Below, in pieces: positions 1 to 5,594 of a stretch of 6,209 nt of DNA (within the stretch, counting starts at the first letter, position 1; every line of letters starts with the position of its first letter). The position numbers were made by a program, and so were the translations under genes. The notes below the pieces were generated by a model, which was not told the origin of the DNA, did not search any database, and saw only the letters and a list, made by a program, of their open reading frames with translations. The DNA is from UBA1189 sp045647345 (GTDB taxonomy: Bacteria > Bacteroidota > Bacteroidia > Bacteroidales > Bacteroidaceae), in assembly GCA_045647345.1 (NCBI GenBank), contig JAZRMG010000147.1:1-6209 (forward strand). Direction: 5' to 3'.

Positions 1-1
1 C

Positions 2-322
2 TGCGACCCCAAGGTATTGCAGGTGTTGCGCGAAGATATTGTAGGTGGTGGTGGAGACTTCGATGATATCGTCCGCGCTGTAGCCCCCACCTTTGTGCTC
101 GATTATGAGGGGGCATTGAAGCGCAATCCCAAAGGTTTCGAACAAGAGACTCAATACACCGAATACCTCCGTCTGAAATCCTTCTGCCTATTACATACAC
201 CCACCAACGAGTTTGTATGTGCCGATAATCTTGCTCAGCGTGTAGCCGAACTCTTCCGTTTGACGCAACCCTTCCTCCATTATGTCAATCGTGCGATTGC
301 CTATGTGAAGGAGGAGGAGTAG
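2..322 (+). CDS. C-terminal part of an unrecognised protein (5' end outside the window)
   Basis: An open frame runs from the left edge and ends in TAG at 320-322, giving about 106 residues. No stop precedes it in frame, and the first in-frame ATG-like codon is only a TTG at 17, so the true start is almost certainly upstream of the window. The visible part is soluble and probably mostly helical, with no membrane segment and no cysteine metal motif. It has a glycine run (VGGGGDFDD) near the start, a stretch reading APTFVLDYEGALKRNPKG, then two apparently amphipathic helices and an acidic end (VKEEE). I do not recognise a family and assign no function. It converges on the permease gene with only 20 bp between the two stops. 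That it is a real gene is supported by its non-repetitive, protein-like composition and by its lying outside the neighbouring gene; its function is unknown. Confidence 0.7.
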   Translation, partial: CDPKVLQVLREDIVGGGGDFDDIVRAVAPTFVLDYEGALKRNPKGFEQETQYTEYLRLKSFCLLHTPTNEFVCADNLAQRVAELFRLTQPFLHYVNRAIAYVKEEE

Positions 323-342
323 AAATTAAGGTCAAATCCATT

Positions 343-1578
343 TCACTCCTTATCCCGCAGAAAATAGCGGTTGAGAAAATGAATGGGTAACCATACAGAC
401 AAAGCACTGACCATAATAACCGAAGCGAAGACAAGTAGGATATCTGTAAAATGAACACGTACAGGATAGGCATCGACCACAAACTGGCCATCACCGCCAA
501 GGCCGATAAGTCCAAACTTCTGTTGCAACAGACAGAGTACAATGCCTAGCACAAGGCCCACCAATGCACCAAGGAAGGCAATGAGGTTGCCCTCATAGAT
601 AAAGATACGTGCCAAAAGGTTATCGGTAGCACCAAGACTACGCAAAGTAGCGGCATTAGCTTGTTTATCGAGGATAAGCATCGACACCGAACTGATGATA
701 TTGAAGCAGGCAACCATGAGGATGAAACAGAGAAAGAGGTAGGTTATGAACTTCTCCATCTTAACCACTCTGAATGTGGTAGCTTGCTGCTCATAACGGT
801 CGTGGACGGTATAACCATCACCCACAATCTCCTGTACAGCCTGTTGCACACGCTTCACCGGAGCATCGGCATCAAGGCGAAGCTCAAGAGCACTGACCTC
901 AGAGGTGTAACCAAAAAGACGGCGGGCATAGTCCATAGAGGTGATGATGTAAGAAGAAGCATAGCGCGAGTCGTTGATGTTGAGTACGGTGCCTGGTGAA
1001 TAAAGAAGCTCACGACGAAAATTTGCGAGAGGATTGCTCATGTTGACGCGCCCTCCCTTGCGAGGGGCATAGACCTCTATAGCATCGGATGGTTGGATGC
1101 CCATACCGAGGATATACATAAGCTGTATGCCAGGGATACCATAGTCTGCCACTGCATCATAGAGCTTAAACTCAGGATTACCATAAAGCACCTCTTCAAT
1201 GCCTGTAAGTGCCTGAAAGTTATCATCCACTCCCTTGATGGTGACCATCGTCTGATGGTCCTGATATTTAGCCATTGCATTATCTTCCAGGGTTAGACTC
1301 ACTACGTCAACATCTGAAAGCGCCTGCAAGCGAGCCAACATAACCGAGTCGGGCGTGAAGGTCTTTCCCTTAACTGCTTCAATCTTGAGATCAGGATCAA
1401 AATGAGTAAAAAAACCAGATATCAGATCATGAAAACCATTGAACACAGAAAGCGTACACACCAAGGCCAAAGTAGCAAGAGCTACCCCACACACAGAAAT
1501 GGCCGAGATGATATTAATGGCATTGTGAGACTTCTTGGAGAAGAGATAACGCCGGGCTATATACAGCGCAAGGTTCAT
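343..1578 (-). CDS. LolC/LolE-type ABC transporter permease (FtsX-like family)
   Basis: This is a 411-residue inner-membrane permease of the MacB/FtsX/LolCDE type. Family members extract outer-membrane lipoproteins from the inner membrane and pass them to the carrier LolA, powered by the ATPase LolD. The topology is classical: a short cytoplasmic N-terminus (MNLALYIARRYLFSKKSHNA), one membrane helix at about residues 21-47, a large periplasmic domain at about 48-275, then three helices at about 277-303, 328-352 and 377-400. Between the second and third helices lies LRSLGAT (about 312-318), the usual coupling-helix motif that contacts the ATPase. The length is normal for LolC/LolE. It starts 28 bp after the rbfA stop, so the two are probably co-transcribed. 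No ATPase gene is present in the window, so the ATPase partner must be encoded elsewhere. Whether this is LolC, LolE or a single hybrid subunit cannot be told from the sequence alone, so no symbol is given. An AGGA lies 12 bases before the ATG, rather far for a good ribosome binding site. Confidence 0.9.
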   Translation of the reverse strand: MNLALYIARRYLFSKKSHNAINIISAISVCGVALATLALVCTLSVFNGFHDLISGFFTHFDPDLKIEAVKGKTFTPDSVMLARLQALSDVDVVSLTLEDNAMAKYQDHQTMVTIKGVDDNFQALTGIEEVLYGNPEFKLYDAVADYGIPGIQLMYILGMGIQPSDAIEVYAPRKGGRVNMSNPLANFRRELLYSPGTVLNINDSRYASSYIITSMDYARRLFGYTSEVSALELRLDADAPVKRVQQAVQEIVGDGYTVHDRYEQQATTFRVVKMEKFITYLFLCFILMVACFNIISSVSMLILDKQANAATLRSLGATDNLLARIFIYEGNLIAFLGALVGLVLGIVLCLLQQKFGLIGLGGDGQFVVDAYPVRVHFTDILLVFASVIMVSALSVWLPIHFLNRYFLRDKE

Positions 1579-1606
1579 CAGAAATCAGTATCCTAAAGCC
1601 GATTGA

Positions 1607-1939
1607 TCACTTCAACAGTTCGTCAATACGCTCCAAATAGTCGAGCGAATCATCAAGGAAGAATTTCAATTCAGGAATGATGCGCAGCTGATGACGCAAG
1701 CGACCACCCAACTCAAAACGAATAGCACGCATATTGCCTGATAAATTCTTCACTATTTCCCCACCACGTTCCGAAGGGAACACGCTGATGTATGCGCGAG
1801 CAATGCTAAGATCAGGACTAACACGTACCGAAGTCACCGACACGAGCACACCATTCATAGACTTGGCTTGCAACAAAAATATCTCACTCAATTCTTTCTG
1901 AATGAGACGGGCAATCTTACTTTGTCTGGTTGATTCCAT
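1607..1939 (-). CDS. rbfA: 30S ribosome-binding factor RbfA
   Basis: RbfA is a small KH-fold protein that binds the immature 30S subunit near the 5' end of 16S rRNA, helps late maturation and is important in the cold. The 110 residues match the family from end to end. There is an N-terminal helix (RQSKIARLIQKELSEIF), the strand motif VTSVRVSPDLSIARAYISVF at about residues 35-54, and the C-terminal signature RIIPELKFFLDDSLDYLERI at about 85-104. The length is usual for the short form, without the long C-terminal tail of some species. The ATG at 1937-1939 is preceded by an A/T-rich stretch (ttttataa) and no clear Shine-Dalgarno, as is common in Bacteroidetes. The gene lies 158 bp after the methyltransferase stop and 28 bp before the permease. 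I found no TAnnTTTG box in the 158-bp gap, so it may be read from the aroQ promoter. Confidence 0.95.
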   Translation of the reverse strand: MESTRQSKIARLIQKELSEIFLLQAKSMNGVLVSVTSVRVSPDLSIARAYISVFPSERGGEIVKNLSGNMRAIRFELGGRLRHQLRIIPELKFFLDDSLDYLERIDELLK

Positions 1940-2061
1940 TTATAAAAGACCCCTTTGTCCTATAGACATCCCACCCTCTATGACGAGAAGCCTCCAAACT
2001 GCCTTAGTTGGGGTCATGGCATTTTATAATCATTAAATCTTTTATTCATTGGTGAGAACTG

Positions 2062-2084
2062 CCATCTCCTTTAGAGAAAGATGG
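2062..2084. repeat. Small hairpin in the methyltransferase-rbfA gap
   Basis: The gap 1940-2097 contains an inverted repeat, read on the + strand as CCATCT (2062-2067) and AGATGG (2079-2084), with 11 bases between. The register can shift, because an inner CTTT/AAAG pair can form instead. On the transcribed (minus) strand it lies 13 bases past the methyltransferase stop and is not followed by a T-run, so it does not look like an intrinsic terminator. A weaker stem lies nearby, CCAA-A-CT (1994-2000) with AGTTGG (2006-2011). Possible roles are an mRNA processing or stability element, or a copy of a dispersed intergenic repeat. I cannot tell which from one copy. Confidence 0.4.
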
Positions 2085-2097
2085 GGTAGGTCTCTCT

Positions 2098-2739
2098 TCA
2101 CTTTTTCCTCATCATCGTCAGTCCATCGCGCAAAGGCAATATGAGTTTCTCTACACGAGTATCGGCAGCGACAAAGGCGTTAAACTCATTGATGGCAGCC
2201 GTCTGACGATCGCAAAGATACGCTTTTTCTATCACATGACCATCCCAAAGCGTATTATCTGCCAAAATAATTGCATTAGGAGTGGTATACTGCAACACCA
2301 TTTCGTAGTAATCCATATACTGACGCTTATCACCATCCATAAACACAAAATCAAACATCTCGCCCAATTGCGGCAGTTCATCGAGCACATTACCGATATG
2401 GAAACACACCTTATCCCCATAGGGAGAACCCTCAATCCACGGACGAGTAAAATCCTCTAACTCATCATCAATCTCGAACGTATGCAACAAAGCCCCCTCA
2501 CATAGCCCTTCGGCCATACAAAGCGCAGAATAACCAGCAAACGTGCCGATTTCAAGCACACGACGAGGTCTAACCATCTGCACCAACATCTTCAGCAAAC
2601 GTCCCTGCAGGTGCCCCGAAGTCATACGTGGATTAATGAGTTTAAGATGAGTCTGACGATAAAGCGCCTTCAAGTAGTCACTTTCCTCATCCATATGGTT
2701 CAAGATATAAGCATCTATAGCTTCTTTTCCATCCATCAT
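2098..2739 (-). CDS. Class I SAM-dependent O-methyltransferase (Methyltransf_3 / COG4122 type)
   Basis: This 213-residue protein resembles the catechol/caffeoyl-CoA-type O-methyltransferases, which move a methyl group from S-adenosylmethionine to a hydroxyl, usually with a divalent metal. The order of motifs is typical. RMTSGHLQGRLLKML (38-52) precedes the SAM-binding glycine loop VLEIGTFAGYSA (61-72). The acidic end of the next strand is EIDDE (89-93). The metal-site strand FDFVFMDGDKRQYMDYYE follows, with the acidic residue in MDGDK (134-138), and ADNTLWDG (from 160) supplies the Asp-Asn metal ligands. The substrate of bacterial members is mostly unknown, so I give no specific reaction. The first ATG (2737-2739) overlaps the aroQ stop by 4 bases in an ATGATG arrangement, and the second ATG at 2734-2736 would leave a 1-base overlap. 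Either start implies translational coupling with aroQ. Confidence 0.93.
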   Translation of the reverse strand: MMDGKEAIDAYILNHMDEESDYLKALYRQTHLKLINPRMTSGHLQGRLLKMLVQMVRPRRVLEIGTFAGYSALCMAEGLCEGALLHTFEIDDELEDFTRPWIEGSPYGDKVCFHIGNVLDELPQLGEMFDFVFMDGDKRQYMDYYEMVLQYTTPNAIILADNTLWDGHVIEKAYLCDRQTAAINEFNAFVAADTRVEKLILPLRDGLTMMRKK

Positions 2740-3170
2740 AATGCAAGCAGAGCTTCAATAGCTAAACGATAAGAATCCATGCCAAAACCGCCAATAACAC
2801 CTACACAAGCGCTCGTAATAAGCGATGCATGACGATAGGTTTCACGTTGATACACATTGGAGATGTGCACTTCGACTACCGGAGCACTGATGGCCTTGAT
2901 AGCATCGTGCAAGGCCACAGAAGTGTGCGTATAGGCTCCAGCATTAAACACAATGCCGTCATAGACAAAACCCACCTCGTGAAGTTTATTAATAAGCTCA
3001 CCTTCGACATTTGATTGACAATATTCAAAGTCCACATCTGGATAACGTCCTTGCAAGGATATAAAGACAGCCTCCATGGTATCATTACCATAAATGTTTG
3101 GTTCACGCCTACCTAACAAATTTAGATTAGGGCCATTGAGTACAAGTATATGCTTCTTCTGCTCCGCCAT
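2736..3170 (-). CDS. aroQ: Type II 3-dehydroquinate dehydratase
   Basis: AroQ removes water from 3-dehydroquinate to give 3-dehydroshikimate, the third step of the shikimate pathway to aromatic amino acids and folate precursors. It acts in the cytoplasm, usually as a dodecamer. The 144 residues are a full-length family member. The N-terminal signature is LNGPNLNLLGRREPNIYG, with the catalytic Tyr at 27 and Arg at 22 on the flexible lid. FNAGAYTHTS (75-84) supplies the substrate-binding Asn76 and His82. VEVHISN (99-105) holds Glu100 and the catalytic His102, and YRHASLITS supplies Arg113. All expected active-site residues are present. It is the first gene of the leftward cluster: a TAnnTTTG-type box lies 48 bp upstream of the ATG, and the stop overlaps the methyltransferase start. 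Confidence 0.97.
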   Translation of the reverse strand: MAEQKKHILVLNGPNLNLLGRREPNIYGNDTMEAVFISLQGRYPDVDFEYCQSNVEGELINKLHEVGFVYDGIVFNAGAYTHTSVALHDAIKAISAPVVEVHISNVYQRETYRHASLITSACVGVIGGFGMDSYRLAIEALLAL

Positions 3171-3217
3171 TTATTATAGACTTTTTGATTACTACGATAT
3201 ATCACCGCAGTTTCATG

Positions 3218-3225
3218 CAAAGATA
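3218..3225 (-). promoter_or_regulatory. Candidate Bacteroidetes -7 promoter box for aroQ
   Basis: On the minus strand these bases read TATCTTTG, an exact match to the Bacteroidetes sigma factor -7 consensus TAnnTTTG. It lies about 48 bp before the aroQ ATG, in the AT-rich divergent gap. The -33 element is less clear: a TTTTG ends 12 bases upstream and a TTG ends 23 bases upstream, neither at the usual spacing of about 19-21. The position and the exact match make it the best promoter candidate for the aroQ cluster. The expected transcription start is within about ten bases downstream. Confidence 0.6.
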
Positions 3226-3372
3226 CATACAAACAAGCAAAATAATATCAAGCACGCCTAAATATTTAACAACAACTACTGATTATTTTCAAAATCTGCC
3301 TCAAAGAAAGCAATAAAACGAACTAAATACATTCCATATATTATTTTTACAACACACATAAACCATTTAGTC

Positions 3373-3399
3373 TATTGTATGTTTATAAACAGACCAATA
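3373..3399. promoter_or_regulatory. Dyad-symmetric candidate operator upstream of the rubrerythrin gene
   Basis: A perfect 12-bp palindrome, TGTTTATAAACA (3380-3391), is flanked by a second pair of inverted arms, TATTG (3373-3377) and CAATA (3395-3399), off-centre by one base. The whole element ends 22 bp before the rubrerythrin ATG. On the + strand it overlaps TATGTTTA (3378-3385), a 7-of-8 match to a Bacteroidetes -7 box, so a bound protein would probably block or control transcription. Peroxide-stress genes are often under PerR, OxyR or Crp/Fnr-type control, but I do not recognise the sequence as the site of a named regulator. AT-rich palindromes can arise by chance, which limits confidence. 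Confidence 0.45.
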
Positions 3400-3408
3400 T
3401 GAACTTAT

Positions 3409-3415
3409 AAAAGGA
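3409..3415 (+). promoter_or_regulatory. Ribosome binding site of the rubrerythrin gene
   Basis: AAAAGGA lies 6 bases before the ATG at 3422. It is the clearest Shine-Dalgarno-like sequence in the window; most other starts here have only A/T-rich leaders. It fixes the start at 3422 and argues against the ATG at 3399, which meets a TAA after three codons. Confidence 0.6.
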
Positions 3416-3421
3416 TTTAAT

Positions 3422-3997
3422 ATGAAAAGTATAAAAGGAACTCTTACCGAGAAGAACTTGCTTGCCTCCTTTGCAGGAGAGTCACAAGCTCGTATGCGCT
3501 ACACCTATTTTGCCAAGGAAGCTAGGCGAGAAGGATATGAGCAAATAGCTGCGATTTTTAAACAAACCGCAAAACAAGAAAAGATGCATGCAGAACGTAT
3601 GTTCCGTTTCCTCGAAGGTGGAATGGTAGAGATATGCGCCTCTTATCCTGCAGGAGAGATACGCACGACAATGGAAAATCTACGGGCAGCAGCAAAAGGA
3701 GAGTATGAAGAGTGGCACGATCTCTATCCAACCTTTGCAGACATAGCAGAAGACGAGGGATTTAAAGAAGTAGCCATCATGTATCGCGCCATATGCGTTG
3801 CCGAACAGCAACACGAAGAGCGCTACTATCGGCTGTTAGAGAACATGGAACGCGAACAAACCTTTCACCGTCATGAACCTACAACCTGGCAATGTCGCAA
3901 ATGCGGATACACCTTTATTGGAAAGAAAGCACCAGATAAATGCCCTGCATGTTTACACCCTAAAGGATACTTTGAGGTGAAAGCAGAAAACTATTAA
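3422..3997 (+). CDS. rbr: Rubrerythrin (diiron peroxidase with C-terminal rubredoxin domain)
   Basis: Rubrerythrin reduces hydrogen peroxide to water in the cytoplasm of anaerobes and microaerophiles, using electrons passed through its rubredoxin centre. The 191 residues show both domains. The ferritin-like four-helix bundle (about 1-145) carries Glu20 (in FAGESQARMRY), Glu53 and His56 (QEKMHAE), Glu94 and Glu97 (GEYEEWHD), and Glu128 with His131 (AEQQHEERY), which are the expected diiron ligands. The rubredoxin domain carries Cys158, Cys161, Cys174 and Cys177 in a CxxC-x12-CxxC pattern (CRKCGY and CPAC) that binds one iron. The length is normal for the classical two-domain form. The gene stands alone, divergent from aroQ, with its own candidate promoter and dyad upstream and a strong hairpin downstream, so it is probably a single-gene unit induced by oxidative stress. 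That induction is inferred from the family. Confidence 0.97.
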   Translation: MKSIKGTLTEKNLLASFAGESQARMRYTYFAKEARREGYEQIAAIFKQTAKQEKMHAERMFRFLEGGMVEICASYPAGEIRTTMENLRAAAKGEYEEWHDLYPTFADIAEDEGFKEVAIMYRAICVAEQQHEERYYRLLENMEREQTFHRHEPTTWQCRKCGYTFIGKKAPDKCPACLHPKGYFEVKAENY

Positions 3998-4049
3998 AGA
4001 CATAATATACCTTATAGATAAATAAAGTCGATTTAATCCAATAAACACA

Positions 4050-4077
4050 AAGAGACGCAACTCACGTTGCGTCTCTT
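4050..4077. terminator. Hairpin terminator between convergent rubrerythrin and rplQ genes
   Basis: A perfect 12-bp stem, AAGAGACGCAAC (4050-4061) with GTTGCGTCTCTT (4066-4077), closes on the 4-base loop TCAC. On the minus strand the stem is followed by TGTGTTTATT, a T-rich tail suited to ending the rpsD-rpoA-rplQ transcript 23 bp after the rplQ stop. On the + strand the tail (CATTCATATAG) is poorer in T, but the hairpin lies 52 bp after the rubrerythrin stop. It probably serves both genes, more efficiently for rplQ. Confidence 0.85.
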
Positions 4078-4100
4078 CATTCATATAGCTATAAATTGAC

Positions 4101-4586
4101 TTATTCTGCCTTTGCCTCCTCAGCTACAGGAGCCTCGGTAGCAGGTGCTTCAACAGCCGGAGCAACTGTTGCACTCTTCTTTGAACGACGAGTACGTGTA
4201 GCCTTCTTGGCAGTCTTGGCCATGTTCTCATTATAGTCTACCAACTCAATGAATGCCATAGGAGCAGCATCGCTCATACGTGAGCCGAGCTTGATGATGC
4301 GAGTGTAGCCACCGGGACGGTCACCTACCTTAACTGCAACCTCTTTGAAAAGCTCAGTTACTACATACTTGTCCTGAAGGTAGCTGAATACCACACGACG
4401 TGAGTTAGTAGTGTCGTTCTTAGACTTTGTAATCAGAGGCTCAACGTACTTCTTCAGTGCCTTGGCCTTTGCAAGAGTCGTAGTGATTCTTTTGTGCTTG
4501 ATCAAAGAGCAAGCCATGTTTGACAACATAGCGCTTCTATGAGAAGCAGTACGACCCAAATGATTGAATTTCTTGTTATGTCTCAT
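4101..4586 (-). CDS. rplQ: 50S ribosomal protein L17 with a long C-terminal tail
   Basis: L17 is a large-subunit protein that lies near the peptide exit tunnel. The 161 residues begin with the family signature (MRHNKKFNHLGRTASHRSAM) and continue through the conserved core, including KRITTTLAKAKALKKYVEPLI (about 32-52) and the core end GDRPGGYTRIIKLGSRMSDAAPMAFIELV (about 88-116). After about residue 118 comes an extension of roughly 44 residues: a basic part (KKATRTRRSKKS) and then an Ala/Pro/Glu-rich acidic tail ending in EEAKAE. The E. coli protein has 127 residues and lacks this; similar tails are common in Bacteroidetes. It starts 5 bp after the rpoA stop, so translation is probably coupled, and it is the last gene before the hairpin at 4050-4077. 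Confidence 0.97.
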   Translation of the reverse strand: MRHNKKFNHLGRTASHRSAMLSNMACSLIKHKRITTTLAKAKALKKYVEPLITKSKNDTTNSRRVVFSYLQDKYVVTELFKEVAVKVGDRPGGYTRIIKLGSRMSDAAPMAFIELVDYNENMAKTAKKATRTRRSKKSATVAPAVEAPATEAPVAEEAKAE

Positions 4587-4591
4587 TTCAA

Positions 4592-5584
4592 TTATTCTTT
4601 ATCTAATTTGTATTTTGTAATATCAGTTCCAAACGACAGATTCAGACTCTCGAGCAAATCATCAAGCTCAGTGAGCGATTTCTTACCGAAGTTGCGGAAT
4701 TTCAAGAGGTCAGTTTTATTGAACTGTACGAGTTCACCTAATGTCTCTACCTCTGCAGCCTTCAAGCAGTTAAGAGCACGAACAGAGAGATTCATATCGG
4801 TCAACTTAGTCTTGAGCAACTGACGCATGTGGAGTACTTCCTCATCGAATTCCTCGTTAGCATCGAACGCTGAATCATCCAAAGTAATCTTCTCATCTGA
4901 GAAGAGCATAAAGTGATGAATCAGAATTTTTGCAGCCTCTTTAAGCGCATCTTTCGGGTGAATGGAACCATCGGTGGCAACTTCAAGTACGAGCTTATCG
5001 TAGTCAGTCTTCTGCTCGACACGATATTGCTCAATTGCATACTTAACGTTGCGAATCGGAGTATAGATAGAGTCGACAGGAATGGTATTAATCTCAGTGC
5101 AAAAAACACGATTCTCCTCAGAGGGAACATAACCACGACCTTTATTAATAGACAACTCTATCTGCATTGTAGCCTTGGAATCTAAGTGGCAAATAACCAA
5201 TTCAGGGTTTAACACTTCAAATCCGCTAAGGCACTTACTGATGTCACCAGCCTTGAATTCTGTGGCGTTCTCAACGGTAATGGTTACTTTCTCCGTTTCA
5301 ACTTCTTCTACAATCTGTTTGAATCGAACTTGCTTCAGATTCAGGATGATGTTGGTAACGTCTTCCTTTACACCAGGAACCGTAGCAAACTCATGCTCTA
5401 CACCTTCAATTTTAACAGTGTTGATAGCATAGCCCTCGAGTGAAGACAAGAGGATGCGACGGAGAGCATTACCAATAGTAATACCGAAACCAGGCTCAAG
5501 GGGACGGAACTCGAACTTACCAAACTTCGAGTCGGCCTCCAACATGATAACTTTATCAGGTTTTTGAAATGCTAATATCGCCAT
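4592..5584 (-). CDS. rpoA: DNA-directed RNA polymerase subunit alpha
   Basis: The alpha subunit forms the dimer on which core RNA polymerase assembles, and its C-terminal domain binds promoter DNA and regulators. The 330 residues contain both domains. The N-terminal domain (about 1-230) has the dimerisation signature PLEPGFGITIGNALRRILLS (about 28-47), followed by EGVEHEFATVPGVKEDV (about 60-76). After an acidic linker (about 235-250), the C-terminal domain (about 255-322) shows LSVRALNCLKAAEVETLGEL (266-285) and the helix-hairpin-helix FRNFGKKSLTELDDLL (296-311). Arg269 aligns with the DNA-contacting Arg of E. coli alpha. It starts 10 bp after the rpsD stop and ends 5 bp before rplQ, the standard rpsD-rpoA-rplQ order. 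The length is normal and nothing is missing. Confidence 0.98.
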   Translation of the reverse strand: MAILAFQKPDKVIMLEADSKFGKFEFRPLEPGFGITIGNALRRILLSSLEGYAINTVKIEGVEHEFATVPGVKEDVTNIILNLKQVRFKQIVEEVETEKVTITVENATEFKAGDISKCLSGFEVLNPELVICHLDSKATMQIELSINKGRGYVPSEENRVFCTEINTIPVDSIYTPIRNVKYAIEQYRVEQKTDYDKLVLEVATDGSIHPKDALKEAAKILIHHFMLFSDEKITLDDSAFDANEEFDEEVLHMRQLLKTKLTDMNLSVRALNCLKAAEVETLGELVQFNKTDLLKFRNFGKKSLTELDDLLESLNLSFGTDITKYKLDKE

Positions 5585-5594
5585 GAATAAATTA

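Noticed and set aside
17..322. TTG at 17 as the real start of the left-edge gene
   Set aside because: The frame stays open to the window edge upstream of it, and no ribosome binding site precedes it; a truncated longer gene is more likely.
661..999. Open frame of 112 codons on the + strand inside the permease gene
   Set aside because: It lies wholly antisense to a well-conserved permease, is rich in His, Asp and Thr in an unnatural way, and has no recognisable domain or ribosome binding site; it is a frame shadow.
2062..2084. Hairpin after the methyltransferase as an intrinsic terminator
   Set aside because: On the transcribed strand no T-run follows the stem and the pairing is short with a large loop; rbfA is likely to be read through from upstream.
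3196..3203. Short palindrome GATATATC between the aroQ promoter box and its start
   Set aside because: Eight bases of alternating A/T are expected by chance in this AT-rich spacer, and there is no second arm or supporting context.
3399..3410. ATG at 3399 as an upstream start for rubrerythrin
   Set aside because: It reaches a TAA after three codons and is preceded by no ribosome binding site; the ATG at 3422 has AAAAGGA at the right distance.
4539..5432. Several + strand open frames antisense to rpoA and rplQ
   Set aside because: They sit opposite strongly conserved genes, overlap one another's neighbourhoods without operon logic, and have Ser/Asn/Phe-rich composition typical of reverse-complement reading.
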